Positions 8,667-17,291 are shown, counted from the stretch's first letter. The stretch is DNA of 37,974 nt from Actinomycetota bacterium (GCA_030681835.1 JAUXRN010000098.1:1-37974); one strand, 5' to 3'. The notes: generated by a model not told the origin, from the letters alone. Made by a program: numbers and translations.

Positions 8667-8672
8667 GTCGGC

Positions 8673-10118
8673 CTACCCCCGCGATGGGCCCTGCTCGGGC
8701 AGGTTCTGAACGAGCTTCTCCCCCGGCAGGGCCATGACCCGTCGGGCGCCCAGGAAGTTGGGCACGTCGGTGCCCCAGAACTCCTCGACGTGCGCGACCA
8801 GCCCGCAGCCGTTCGTGTGGGCCATCATCGGGACCCCGCCCTTCTCCTGGGGTCCGAGGTACATCGCGACGTGCCGGTAGGGGCACACATCGCCCGCGGG
8901 GCAGGTGTCATACAGGACGAGATCGCCCGGCTTGAGCTTCTTCGGCGGGATGGGCGCGTAGTGCGGGTCGAGCGCCGCGCCGTCCCAGGGGACCATGTCG
9001 CGGGTCGACGGGGCCCATCCGTCGCCAGCCGTGCCCAGGCCGGCGCCCTCGGCGTACGCCCGCGAGACGTAGGACGAGCAGTCGTACCGCCACGCCTCAA
9101 GGCGGCCGATGCCCTCGCACGCGTACGGGGCCCCCAGCCTGAGCAGCGCCCACTTCAGGGCCACCGCCGCCTGCGCGGTCGCGGCCCCTTTCACGGCGGT
9201 CTTGCACAGGGAGCGGACGTCAATGTCGGCGGGCACGGTCCCGTCGAGCACGGCCTTCGGGCAGCCGTCCTTGCCGACCACGGTCTGCGGTGCCGCGGCC
9301 GCGACCAGCGCCTGGAGCTCGGCCTGGTCGTCCTTGAGCTGCCGCTTGGCCCGGGCCAGGTCCTTCGCCACCGATGTCGCGTGCTCCTGGTCCGCGTCGG
9401 AGCGGATCAGCGCGGCGCCATGGGCGGATTCCACGACGACGGCGTACTGCTGCGCCGCGGCCAGGTCGACGGACTCGTTGCCGGTCGCCGAGCGCAGGTA
9501 CATGAGGTTGTCGATGTTGCGCAGCATCTCGTCGGGTTCGCTGCCCAGCACGCCGAGGACGATGTCGACGTCGGTACTGCCCGAGATGTACAGCTCGCGG
9601 ACCGACCCGCTGAACTGGTCGGCTGCCCCGGCCAGCGACGCCTCTGCCTTGCCACGCTCGCGCATGGTCGCTACGAGGTCCTGCCACGAGCCCTCGACCA
9701 CTCGTCTGGCCGCCCTGGAGTTGCCGCTGAGGACGGCGATCCGGTGCTGCCCGCGCTGGACCTTTCGCCACAGCACGGAGTAGTCGTCGACGAAGCCTGG
9801 GTCGAGCGTCGGGGCCGGGTCGGCGTTGGCCGGTCGTGGCTGGTCGGGCCGCTGGCCCGGTAGCTGTCCGCCGCCGGTCTCGGTCGGCCGCGGGGCACTC
9901 GAGCCGCCGCCGTCCGAGGTGCCACCGTCCGAGATGCCACCGTCCGAGGTGCCACCCGGCGAGCCACCACCCTCCGATGTCGGGGGGCTGGATGGGTCGC
10001 CGTCGACGGCCATCGCACCGGGGATCGCGCCGCCGAGGCCGGCCAGCACCAGCGAGGCCAGCGCGCCGGCCGCGAACAACGGCGTCCGGCGCCGCGCGCG
10101 GAACGACGACTGCGACAT
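8673..10118 (-). CDS. Secreted NlpC/P60 cell-wall endopeptidase
   Basis: A 481-residue exported protein. A signal peptide (RARRR followed by a hydrophobic core, cleavage near AMA-VD at 37) precedes a disordered Gly/Ser/Pro linker (40-105) built partly from repeated GGTSD-like units. A helical coiled-coil-like domain (about 108-275) follows, and then the C-terminal NlpC/P60 domain (about 315-460). The catalytic Cys is in YDCSSY (Cys347), with His in YRHVAM (His416) and a third polar residue probably in AHTNGCG (His434). The RipA/RipC-like layout suggests cleavage of the peptide stem of peptidoglycan, probably D-Glu-to-diaminopimelate. ATG 10118 has GGAG five bases upstream and a GATAAT box at 10127-10132, so the transcript leader is very short or absent. 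It is not clearly part of the pilus operon. Confidence 0.88.
   Translation of the reverse strand: MSQSSFRARRRTPLFAAGALASLVLAGLGGAIPGAMAVDGDPSSPPTSEGGGSPGGTSDGGISDGGTSDGGGSSAPRPTETGGGQLPGQRPDQPRPANADPAPTLDPGFVDDYSVLWRKVQRGQHRIAVLSGNSRAARRVVEGSWQDLVATMRERGKAEASLAGAADQFSGSVRELYISGSTDVDIVLGVLGSEPDEMLRNIDNLMYLRSATGNESVDLAAAQQYAVVVESAHGAALIRSDADQEHATSVAKDLARAKRQLKDDQAELQALVAAAAPQTVVGKDGCPKAVLDGTVPADIDVRSLCKTAVKGAATAQAAVALKWALLRLGAPYACEGIGRLEAWRYDCSSYVSRAYAEGAGLGTAGDGWAPSTRDMVPWDGAALDPHYAPIPPKKLKPGDLVLYDTCPAGDVCPYRHVAMYLGPQEKGGVPMMAHTNGCGLVAHVEEFWGTDVPNFLGARRVMALPGEKLVQNLPEQGPSRG
9906..9950. repeat. Three tandem copies of a 15-base unit in the peptidase linker
   Basis: Units at 9906-9920, 9921-9935 and 9936-9950 differ at only one or two bases (core GCCACCGTCCGAGGT). 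Two diverged copies follow to about 9980. On the minus strand they code for the Gly-Gly-Thr/Ile-Ser-Asp repeats of the linker. The length is a multiple of three, so copy-number change would keep the frame. Confidence 0.8.
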
Positions 10119-10149
10119 GATGCTCCATTATCGGGGGTACCCTCCCCGT
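10119..10149. promoter_or_regulatory. 31-base divergent promoter region, both genes near-leaderless
   Basis: On the plus strand TACCCT (10138-10143) lies exactly six bases before the GTG start at 10150. On the minus strand GATAAT (10132-10127) lies eight bases before the ATG at 10118. Both fit the actinobacterial TANNNT -10 box, so both mRNAs would begin at or next to the start codon. The two core promoters are only five bases apart. Confidence 0.55.
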
Positions 10150-12891
10150 GTGACTAATGGGACGGGTGATCCCGGGGCCGGGACGAGGGCCGGCGAGGCC
10201 GTGCAGGCCCCCCGCCCCGCCCGGAATGCGGCCTTGGCGCTCGGTGCCTGGCTCATGCCGGTCACCGCGCACCGTCCCCGCAGCGCACCCGAGCAGCAGA
10301 TCCAGGTCCGCGCTGGCGTGGTCGGCCTGGCCGCCCTGGCATCGGCGGCCGCGGGGATGGCGGTGGCCGCGTCCTGGGTGGCCATCCACGCCGACGCCCT
10401 GTCCGCCCGCTGGCAGCCGATTCCCAGCACGCTGGTCTGGGCCGCGCTGCTCGTCGCGCTGAGCGTCTTCGCCCCCCGCCCGGTGTTCCGCACCCGCAGC
10501 GAGGCGCTCACCCGCAGCGTCCTGGGCAACCCGACGGCACCGGTGCGCACGTGGCGGTCGACCACGATCACCTTCACGATGGTCCCCGTCGGTGCACTCG
10601 TCGCGGGGATCTTCTACGACGCTGCGACCATGGCCCTCCTTGCTGGCGCGGCATTCACCATCCGGTTCCTGGCGATCAGCCGCAGGGGGCTGCCACGCGA
10701 CCCGAACGCGCGCTATCACGGCCTCGTGGCGACCTGGGGGTCCGCCGCCGTGGCGGCCGCGGCCTTCGCGATCGTGGCGCCGCTGTCCTCCGCGGTGTCC
10801 GTGGAGGGGTCGATCATCCCGCTCGTCCTCGCCGCGATCTGCTCGACATACCTGGGCCTCGCGGTGAGCAGCGTGGACCGCTGGGTCGAGCAGGACCGCA
10901 CGCAGTGGCTGCTGCTGCGCGACGCACTGGACTCGCGGCGGATCATCGTCGCTCTGGGCGGGGCACTGATCGCGTGGTCAGTCGCATTCGCCGGCACCAG
11001 CGCAAGCAAAGCATTCCCGGACCAGGGTGCCCTGCCCGGGGCGCTCACCGGCCTGGGCATGTTCCTCGTCGCCCTCCTTGCCCTGTGGTTCGTCTCGATC
11101 CGGATGTGGGTCCATGAGTCCGTGCGCGCGCTGGGCATGTGGGCCGCGCACCAGAGCGAGGTCATGGCCCGGATCGCCGACGGATCGCTCAGCCCCGAAC
11201 TCGCCGCGCGGGCGTCGGTGCCGGTCACCGCACGCATGGCCATCTCGGTGTTCGGTGCGACCCGGGCGATGGTCGTCCTCGACGATGCGCGCGGGCACGT
11301 CATCACGCACCTGGCGGCCGTCGACACCTACCCGAACGGGGCCAAGCCGGACGCCCGTGACCTGGCCGAGCCCGGCAGCCTGCGCCTGCCCCTCTACCCG
11401 GTGCCCGGGCACCCCAATGCCAGCAGCGTCACGGTGGGCCGCTGGCTGTGGGCCGGGTGGTTCATCACGCGCTCGCGCCGCATCGTCGGCACGTTCACCG
11501 ACCTGGCCACGTCAGCGCTGCTCGTGCCCGTCATCGCATCGTTCGACGACCGCGACGAGGCTGCCTTCGACGTGATGTTCGACGGCATCAGCCGCTGGCC
11601 CACCCTGGCCGCGTTCAAGCAGGCCGTCGAGCGCATGCAGCGTCGCGCCGACGCGAACCCGCACACCGATTCGCTGCTCATCGGCGTCTACAGCATCGAC
11701 GACTTCGGTGCCATCGCCGGGGGCCGGTTCGAGCAGGCAGCCGTGGCACAGGTCATGCGCCTGGCGCTGGGGCACCAGCAGTTCGCCGGGCACGACGTGT
11801 TTGCGGCGTACGAGGCCCCCGGCCGAATCTGGATTGCCCTCGGCGGAGGTCCCATCATCCGCAACGGGATCGGCCTGCTGCGAGGCCTGCAGGAGCATGT
11901 CAACGACCATGGCGCCGTGCCGAGCGCGCGGCTGGACGTGGACGTCCATGTGAGCATCTCGTTCGGCTACGCCGCGCACCAGGTCGACGAGTTCACCCAG
12001 GACGGGCTCATGACCGCGGCCCTGCACCGGCTTGCCATCGACCAGGGCTCGCGAGACCCCTTCACCGTCGACAACCTGATCGCCTACGACATCAGGCCCG
12101 AAGACATCATGCGTGAGCTCGACACCCCGGTCACGGCCGTCGACACGCTGAAGACGATGCGGGCCGACGCAGGCAAGCACGATGCCTTCCCGGCCCGATA
12201 CGCCCCGCTCGTGGACTGCACCACGGGCGACGTGGCAGCGATGGTGGTCGAGACCGGATGGCGCCAGTCATTCGGCAGCCTCGACCTCACCGACCCCGAG
12301 GCCTTCCTGTCCCTCGTCGGCCGGCAGCCTCAGGTCGCCGCCGAGGCCACCCGGATCGCGCTGTCCCGCCTGAAGGAGGCCATGGAGCAGGCCGACGAAC
12401 TCGACCAGCGCGACCTGCCCATGCTCATCGCGCTCCCGTCGATCCTGCTCAGCCCCGAGGCCGCCGAGAACGCCCTGCCCAATCTCGTGACGCCCTTCCT
12501 CGACCGCCGCGAGTGCGCCAGGACGGTCGTGCTCGTCGACACCGTCCCGACGGGCGCCGGCCAGGCGCTGCGCGTCCTGTCGGACCGAGGCGTCCACATC
12601 GCGGTGACTGCGGCGGCCGCAGCCGGTGCCGAGCAGGCCGACCTCTTCGGGTGGCTGCGGTGGGGCGTGGTCTTCCCCCAGCACGTCATCCAGGGCCCCT
12701 CGGGCATCGACGGCATGACCGTCCAGCAGACCGCTTCGGCGATCGCCACGCGTGACACCCGGCTCATCGGGATCGCCGACAGCAACGTCGACCCTCGCGA
12801 ACTCGCCGCACACAACATCGGCTGGACCTTGAGCGCGACCGAGCGCTGGCCGGCACCGGCGGACGCCCTTCCGGCACCGCGCACCGCGTAG
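10150..12891 (+). CDS. Polytopic membrane protein with degenerate GGDEF and EAL domains
   Basis: A 913-residue protein. Residues about 55-330 hold seven or eight hydrophobic segments. The cytoplasmic part begins about 345. Residues about 500-640 follow the GGDEF (diguanylate cyclase) fold: LLIGVYSIDDFGAI aligns with the metal-binding strand and VSISFGYA with the family's SIG strand. Where GGDEF should stand the sequence is EAPGR. Residues about 683-880 follow the EAL (phosphodiesterase) fold, starting YAPLVDCTTGDV, but EAL is replaced by VET, and the metal-binding DDFG segment by a run of Ala. It should therefore be enzymatically dead and may bind c-di-GMP as an effector, as FimX or LapD do. 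GTG 10150 is chosen because of the TACCCT box six bases upstream; the longer in-frame ORF overlaps the peptidase gene. Proximity to T4P genes suggests, but does not prove, pilus control. Confidence 0.75.
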   Translation: MTNGTGDPGAGTRAGEAVQAPRPARNAALALGAWLMPVTAHRPRSAPEQQIQVRAGVVGLAALASAAAGMAVAASWVAIHADALSARWQPIPSTLVWAALLVALSVFAPRPVFRTRSEALTRSVLGNPTAPVRTWRSTTITFTMVPVGALVAGIFYDAATMALLAGAAFTIRFLAISRRGLPRDPNARYHGLVATWGSAAVAAAAFAIVAPLSSAVSVEGSIIPLVLAAICSTYLGLAVSSVDRWVEQDRTQWLLLRDALDSRRIIVALGGALIAWSVAFAGTSASKAFPDQGALPGALTGLGMFLVALLALWFVSIRMWVHESVRALGMWAAHQSEVMARIADGSLSPELAARASVPVTARMAISVFGATRAMVVLDDARGHVITHLAAVDTYPNGAKPDARDLAEPGSLRLPLYPVPGHPNASSVTVGRWLWAGWFITRSRRIVGTFTDLATSALLVPVIASFDDRDEAAFDVMFDGISRWPTLAAFKQAVERMQRRADANPHTDSLLIGVYSIDDFGAIAGGRFEQAAVAQVMRLALGHQQFAGHDVFAAYEAPGRIWIALGGGPIIRNGIGLLRGLQEHVNDHGAVPSARLDVDVHVSISFGYAAHQVDEFTQDGLMTAALHRLAIDQGSRDPFTVDNLIAYDIRPEDIMRELDTPVTAVDTLKTMRADAGKHDAFPARYAPLVDCTTGDVAAMVVETGWRQSFGSLDLTDPEAFLSLVGRQPQVAAEATRIALSRLKEAMEQADELDQRDLPMLIALPSILLSPEAAENALPNLVTPFLDRRECARTVVLVDTVPTGAGQALRVLSDRGVHIAVTAAAAAGAEQADLFGWLRWGVVFPQHVIQGPSGIDGMTVQQTASAIATRDTRLIGIADSNVDPRELAAHNIGWTLSATERWPAPADALPAPRTA

Positions 12892-12902
12892 CGGGCCCCG
12901 CC

Positions 12903-12908
12903 TACGCT
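12903..12908 (+). promoter_or_regulatory. -10 box of a leaderless transcript (lhgO-like gene)
   Basis: TACGCT is followed by exactly six bases and then the GTG start at 12915. There is no Shine-Dalgarno sequence in the 23-base gap after the previous stop, so a leaderless mRNA is the simplest reading. Confidence 0.6.
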
Positions 12909-12914
12909 GGACCC

Positions 12915-14111
12915 GTGCCCCTCCTCACCGCCGACGTCGTCGTCATCGGAGCCGGCATCGTCGGGCTGGCCCTGGCCGACGCGTGGCTGGCCGCCTACCC
13001 GGACACCTCGGTCGTCGTCTACGACAAGGAGCCCCGCCTCGCCGAGCATGCATCGGGGCGCAACAGCGGGGTCCTGCACGCGGGCTTCTACTACGCACCG
13101 GACTCCCTCAAGGCCCGGCTCACCCGGGACGGCAACCGACTGCTGCACGAGTTCTGCGCCGAGCGCGGGGTGGTCGTGCGCGAGACCGGGAAGGTCGTCG
13201 TCGCCCAGAACGAGGCGGAGCTCCCCGCCCTAGACGAGCTGTACCGCAGAGGCCAGGCCAACGGGGTCACGCTGGAGATGATCGACGAGGCGCAATTGGC
13301 GGAGCTCGAGCCGCTGGCCCGCACCACCGGCCGCGCCCTGTGGTCCCCCACCACCGCGGTCGCCAACCCGGGCCACGTGGTCGAGGCCCTGGCACAGCGG
13401 GTGCGTGACCGCGGCGGCCGGATCGTTCTCGGCGCCACGGTCACCGGCGCCGGACCCGGCTGGGTGATGACGACGACCGAGGGCCGGCTCAGCACCGGCC
13501 ACGTGATCAATGCTGCGGGGCTGTACGCCGACAAGGTGGCGCACTGGTTCGGGGTCGGCATGGACTACCGAATGCTGCCCTTCAAGGGCCTGTACTGGTA
13601 CGGCGACTGGGAGCCGGGACGCCTGCAGCGCCACGTCTACCCGGTGCCGGACCCGCGCAACCCATTCCTCGGCGTGCACCTCACCGTGACGGTCGACGGG
13701 AAGGCCAAGGTCGGCCCGACCGCCATCCCCGCCCTGTGGCGCGAGGACTACGGCGGCACGTCCGGCATGAAGATCGGTGAGTCGCTGGACATCGCCCGCA
13801 CGTACCCGCGGTTCTTCACGAGCAAGCATCACGACGTCACGGGTCTGCTGCGCACCGAGCTGCCCAAGTACTCAAGGACCCACCTGGTTCGCCAGGCGGC
13901 GTCCCTCGTGCCGTCGGTGCGACCGGTGGACTTCACCACCAAGGGCCGTCCTGGCGTGCGCGCCCAGCTCTTCCACGTGCCCAGCAAGAGGCTCGAGATG
14001 GACTTCGTCGTCGAGCCGGGCGAGGGCTCCACCCACATCCTCAACGCCGTGTCCCCCGCGTGGACGAGCAGCCTGGCGGTCGCCCGGTACGTGCTCGAGC
14101 ACCATCGCTGA
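12915..14111 (+). CDS. lhgO: L-2-hydroxyglutarate oxidase/dehydrogenase (LhgO family, FAD)
   Basis: A 398-residue DAO-superfamily flavoenzyme that oxidises L-2-hydroxyglutarate to 2-oxoglutarate and passes the electrons to O2 or the quinone pool. The N-terminal Rossmann motif VVVIGAGIVGLALA (residues 8-21) binds FAD, followed by YDKEP at the end of beta-2. HASGRNSGVLHAGFYY is the diagnostic LhgO/L2HGDH segment around the flavin. INAAGLYAD and the C-terminal NAVSPAWTSSLAVA complete the family pattern. Length equals that of E. coli LhgO (about 400). GTG 12915 is supported by the TACGCT box six bases upstream. It stands alone between the GGDEF/EAL-like gene and the sugar dehydrogenase, without CsiD or Gab genes, so its metabolic context is unclear. 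Confidence 0.88.
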   Translation: MPLLTADVVVIGAGIVGLALADAWLAAYPDTSVVVYDKEPRLAEHASGRNSGVLHAGFYYAPDSLKARLTRDGNRLLHEFCAERGVVVRETGKVVVAQNEAELPALDELYRRGQANGVTLEMIDEAQLAELEPLARTTGRALWSPTTAVANPGHVVEALAQRVRDRGGRIVLGATVTGAGPGWVMTTTEGRLSTGHVINAAGLYADKVAHWFGVGMDYRMLPFKGLYWYGDWEPGRLQRHVYPVPDPRNPFLGVHLTVTVDGKAKVGPTAIPALWREDYGGTSGMKIGESLDIARTYPRFFTSKHHDVTGLLRTELPKYSRTHLVRQAASLVPSVRPVDFTTKGRPGVRAQLFHVPSKRLEMDFVVEPGEGSTHILNAVSPAWTSSLAVARYVLEHHR

Positions 14112-14144
14112 GCGGCGCACGCGCTTGCGCACCGGGTGGCCCGA

Positions 14145-14150
14145 TAGGTT
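14145..14150 (+). promoter_or_regulatory. -10 box upstream of the nucleotide-sugar dehydrogenase
   Basis: TAGGTT in the 72-base spacer would place the transcript start about 25 bases before the GTG at 14184, which has GGAAGGAG as a strong ribosome-binding site. Confidence 0.4.
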
Positions 14151-14183
14151 CGCCCCAGCGAGCAGCACAAAGGAAGGAGCCCG

Positions 14184-15446
14184 GTGGACAGTCCACGACT
14201 GGCGGTGATCGGCCTGGGCTACGTGGGCCTTCCGCTCGTGCAGGAGGCCACCCGACGCGGCCTGCGAGTCACCGGTTTCGACGTGTCGAACGCAGTCGTC
14301 GATGGCCTCAACGGCGGCCACTCGCACGTGGACGACATCAGCGACGAGAGTGTCGCCGCGATGCTCGCGACCGGCTTCTCGGCGAGCACCTCGCCCGCGG
14401 TCCTGCGCGACGCCGATGTTGTCGTCATCTGCGTGCCGACACCGTTGGCGGACGACCGCGGGCCCGACCTCGAGGCCGTGCGGGCGGCCGCCGCGGCCGT
14501 GCGCGACCACCTCGTCCCCGGGCAGCTCGTCGTGCTGGAATCCACGACGTACCCCGGGACGACCGAGGAAGTGCTCATCCCGATCCTCGAGGAGTCGGGC
14601 CTCGAGGTCGGCCGCGACATCAACGTCGCCTTCAGCCCCGAGCGGATCGACCCGGGCAACGACACCTACACGCTGCGCAACACGCCCAAGGTCGTGGGTG
14701 GGTTCACGCCGGCCTGCACGCAGCGGGCCGAGGAGTTCTACTCCCTCGTCGTCGACACGGTCGTGGTGGCCAAGGGCCTCAAGGAGGCCGAGCTGACCAA
14801 GCTGCTGGAGAACACATACCGGCATGTCAACATCGCGCTGGTCAACGAGCTGTCGCAGTTCTGCCACCTGCTGGGCATCGACCTCTGGGACGCCATCCGC
14901 TGCGCCGCGACCAAGCCGTTCGGATTCGCGCCGTTCACGCCTGGGCCCGGCGTCGGGGGCCACTGCATCCCGATCGACCCCAACTACCTGTCCCACCGGG
15001 TCAGGACCCACCTCGGGCAGCCGTTCCGGTTCGTCGAGTTGGCGCAGGAAGTCAATGCCGCGATGCCCGATTACGTCGCGCGCCGGGCCCAGGACCTGCT
15101 GAACGACGTCTCCCGGTCCATCCGTGGCTCGCGAGTGGGCCTGCTGGGCATCACCTACAAGGCGAACATCTCCGACCAGCGCGAGTCGCCGGCCCGCGAC
15201 GTGGCCACGGCTCTCATCCGGCTCGGGGCCGACGTCTCATTCCACGACCCGCTGGTGGCCGACTGGAAGCTGCCGAGCGCCGAGGTGCGGCGGGTGCCGA
15301 CCCTCGCCGAAGCGATCGCGGGCAGTGACCTGGTCATCTTGCTGCAGGCCCACTCCGAGTACCTCGATCCGGCATTGGCGTGGGACACCACGCCCGTGCT
15401 GGACACCCGCGGCGTCCTTCGCGGATCCGCCGTCGCGCACCTGTAG
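14184..15446 (+). CDS. UDP-N-acetylhexosamine/nucleotide-sugar 6-dehydrogenase (WbpA/WecC type)
   Basis: A 420-residue NAD-dependent enzyme of the UDP-glucose/GDP-mannose dehydrogenase family that oxidises C6 of a nucleotide sugar to a uronic acid in two steps. The NAD site is VIGLGYVGLPLV (residues 8-19), and VVICVPTPL and ESTTYPGTTEE are standard. KLLENTYRHVNIALVNEL is the central helix. The catalytic Cys is Cys261 in GVGGHCIPIDP, and the C-terminal domain contains GITYKANISDQRESPA. The spacing and the ENTYRHVNIAL form are closer to WbpA/UDP-GlcNAc dehydrogenases than to Ugd, but the substrate is not provable here. GTG start with GGAAGGAG upstream. The next gene is a CapD-like dehydratase, so both probably make precursors for a surface polysaccharide or glycan. 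Confidence 0.85.
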   Translation: MDSPRLAVIGLGYVGLPLVQEATRRGLRVTGFDVSNAVVDGLNGGHSHVDDISDESVAAMLATGFSASTSPAVLRDADVVVICVPTPLADDRGPDLEAVRAAAAAVRDHLVPGQLVVLESTTYPGTTEEVLIPILEESGLEVGRDINVAFSPERIDPGNDTYTLRNTPKVVGGFTPACTQRAEEFYSLVVDTVVVAKGLKEAELTKLLENTYRHVNIALVNELSQFCHLLGIDLWDAIRCAATKPFGFAPFTPGPGVGGHCIPIDPNYLSHRVRTHLGQPFRFVELAQEVNAAMPDYVARRAQDLLNDVSRSIRGSRVGLLGITYKANISDQRESPARDVATALIRLGADVSFHDPLVADWKLPSAEVRRVPTLAEAIAGSDLVILLQAHSEYLDPALAWDTTPVLDTRGVLRGSAVAHL

Positions 15447-15485
15447 TCCGGCGCGTAGCGTCCGTTGCCGGCCCGATCCTGCGGC

Positions 15486-15504
15486 TAGCCTGTTGGCAAC
15501 CAAC
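15486..15504 (+). promoter_or_regulatory. -10 box with adjoining palindrome before the capD-like gene
   Basis: TAGCCT at 15486-15491 is followed at once by GTTGG-CAA-CCAAC (15492-15504), a perfect five-base inverted repeat covering the expected transcript start. It may be an operator. A GGGAGGG ribosome-binding site follows before ATG 15516. Confidence 0.4.
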
Positions 15505-15515
15505 GAGGGAGGGCC

Positions 15516-17291
15516 ATGAGCCAAGGCGCTGCCGCCGGTCCCGGCGCGAGCGGCCCCGTGCGCGCACGGCCCCGGTTCCCGCAGGCTGCCTGGGACGCGG
15601 CCAGCTGGCTCGTCGCCGTGCCCGTGGCCTCGCTGCTGCGATATGACCCCGACGTCCCGGCCCGCACGTTGGCGGCTGCGGTCGTGGTCGGGGCCGCGTG
15701 CGCCGTGTTGCAGTTGCTGGTCGGGTTCTCCTTCAGCCTGTACCAGGGCCGGTATCGCCCCGCTTCGTTCGACGAAGTCGTCGGCGTGTGCTTCGCAACA
15801 CTGATCGTCACCGCCGCCGCCTTCGTCACCCTGGCCGTCGCCGAGTCGATCGACCTGCCGCGCAGCGTCCCGCTCATCGCGGGTGCGCTCGCCCTTGGCG
15901 CGATGCTGGGCGGGCGGTTCACGGCACGCGCCTACCGCCAGCGCTTCCACTACAGCCGGTCTGGTGCGCTCACGCTCATCTACGGGGCCGGCGAAGCCGG
16001 CGAGCAGCTGGTCCGGCTCATGCGCAGCAACCCCGCGGAGCGGTACCGGCCCATCGGCTTCCTCGACGACGATCCCGGCAAGCGCCACTTGCACCTGCAG
16101 GGCACCCGGGTCCTCGGCACCATCGACGACCTCGAGACGGTCGTCCGGCGCACGGGAGCGACCGTGCTGGTCGTTTCGATAGCCGCCGTCGAGGCCGCGC
16201 AGTTGCGCAGCCTGGACGGCCGCTGCGCCAGCCTCGGCGTGAGCCTGCGCGTCATCCCGAGCAAGTCGCAGATCATCGACAACCGCGTCGACCTGCGCGA
16301 CATCGAGGAAGTCTCCGACGAGGACCTGCTGGGGCGCCGGCCGATCCACACAGACGAGCAGGCAATCCAGGGCTTCTTCGCGGGCACCCGCGTCCTCATC
16401 ACGGGTGGTGGCGGCTCGATCGGGTCCGAGCTGGCCCGCCAGGTCCATCGGTACCACCCGGAGTTCCTCGGCATCCTCGACCGTGACGAGTCGGCTATGC
16501 AGGCCGTCCAGCTCAGCCTCGACGGCCGGGGCCTGCTGGATTCGGACGACCTGATCCTCGCCGACATCCGGGACCGCGATCGCATGCGCGAGGTGCTGCT
16601 CGCCGTTCGCCCGGACATCGTCTTCCATGCAGCCGCGCTCAAGCACCTGCCCCTGCTCGAGCGCTACCCGGACGAGGCGCACAAGACGAACGTGCTGGGC
16701 ACCATGAACCTGCTCGATGCCGCGCGCGAGGCGGGCGTCCGGGTGTTCGTCAACATCTCGACGGACAAGGCCGCGGACCCGGTGTGCGTCCTCGGCCGAA
16801 CGAAGCTGGAGACCGAGCGGATGACGGCCGCCATCGCGCCGCAGGGCGAGGAGCGGTTCATCTCGGTCCGCTTCGGCAACGTCCTGGGCAGTCGCGGTTC
16901 GGTGGTCAACGCCTTCCGGCTGCAGATCCAGCGCGGGGGTCCGGTCACGGTCACCAGTCCGGACGTGACCAGGTACTTCATGACCGTGGGCGAGGCAGTG
17001 CACCTCGTCCTGCAGGCCGCCGTCATCGGCCGGCCTGGCGAGACCCTCATCCTCGACATGGGGGACCCGGTGCGCATCGACGATGTGGCCCGGCACATGA
17101 TCGCCAAGTCTGGGCGGGACATCCCGATCGAGTACACGGGCCTTCGCCCCGGCGAGAAGCTGACGGAGACGCTGGTGGGTGCGGGCGAGGTTGCCGTGAG
17201 CCGGTCGCACCCGCTGATCCTGCACACGACTGTGGCGGTCAGCGACGTGCCCGCCAATAGCCTAGGCTTATCCCCCGAGGGGGCGACATGA
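15516..17291 (+). CDS. CapD/FlaA1-like membrane nucleoside-diphosphate-sugar 4,6-dehydratase/epimerase
   Basis: A 591-residue protein of the PglF/WbpM/CapD family. An N-terminal membrane part (residues about 20-135, roughly four helices) precedes a CoA-binding-like Rossmann domain (YGAGEAGEQLVRL near 155). The catalytic SDR domain starts at about 290 with the NAD motif ITGGGGSIGSELA. ISTDKAADPVCVLGRTK holds the family's catalytic Lys (about 430), with the usual upstream Ser/Thr. RFGNVLGSRGSV, TRYFMTVGEAV and GLRPGEKLTE are family signatures. Such enzymes dehydrate UDP-GlcNAc-type substrates for unusual amino sugars. It follows the sugar dehydrogenase by 69 bases. Its stop overlaps the start of a LuxR-type gene (ATGA), which couples the enzyme to a regulator. 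Confidence 0.88.
   Translation: MSQGAAAGPGASGPVRARPRFPQAAWDAASWLVAVPVASLLRYDPDVPARTLAAAVVVGAACAVLQLLVGFSFSLYQGRYRPASFDEVVGVCFATLIVTAAAFVTLAVAESIDLPRSVPLIAGALALGAMLGGRFTARAYRQRFHYSRSGALTLIYGAGEAGEQLVRLMRSNPAERYRPIGFLDDDPGKRHLHLQGTRVLGTIDDLETVVRRTGATVLVVSIAAVEAAQLRSLDGRCASLGVSLRVIPSKSQIIDNRVDLRDIEEVSDEDLLGRRPIHTDEQAIQGFFAGTRVLITGGGGSIGSELARQVHRYHPEFLGILDRDESAMQAVQLSLDGRGLLDSDDLILADIRDRDRMREVLLAVRPDIVFHAAALKHLPLLERYPDEAHKTNVLGTMNLLDAAREAGVRVFVNISTDKAADPVCVLGRTKLETERMTAAIAPQGEERFISVRFGNVLGSRGSVVNAFRLQIQRGGPVTVTSPDVTRYFMTVGEAVHLVLQAAVIGRPGETLILDMGDPVRIDDVARHMIAKSGRDIPIEYTGLRPGEKLTETLVGAGEVAVSRSHPLILHTTVAVSDVPANSLGLSPEGAT
17258..17283 (+). promoter_or_regulatory. Palindrome with -10 box and hairpin covering the ribosome-binding site of the luxR-type gene
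   Basis: AGCCTAGGCT (17259-17268) is a perfect ten-base palindrome that includes TAGGCT, a -10 candidate inside the end of the upstream gene. It is followed by CCCC-CGAG-GGGG (17272-17283), a hairpin that would bury the Shine-Dalgarno bases before ATG 17288. Confidence 0.35.

Noticed and set aside
9906-9980. Short regular repeats as a CRISPR array
   Set aside because: Units are 15 bases with no spacers and lie in frame in a coding linker.
9826-10149. Start of the GGDEF/EAL-like gene at 9826
   Set aside because: It would overlap the NlpC/P60 gene by nearly 300 bases with a repeat-derived Pro/Ser leader, and the -10 box next to GTG 10150 argues for the later start.
16758-16805. Possible loss of the catalytic residue in the CapD-like protein (VLG where many relatives have VMG)
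   Set aside because: The Leu form before the catalytic Lys is also common in the family and both Lys and the STDK stretch are intact, so I see no sign of inactivity.
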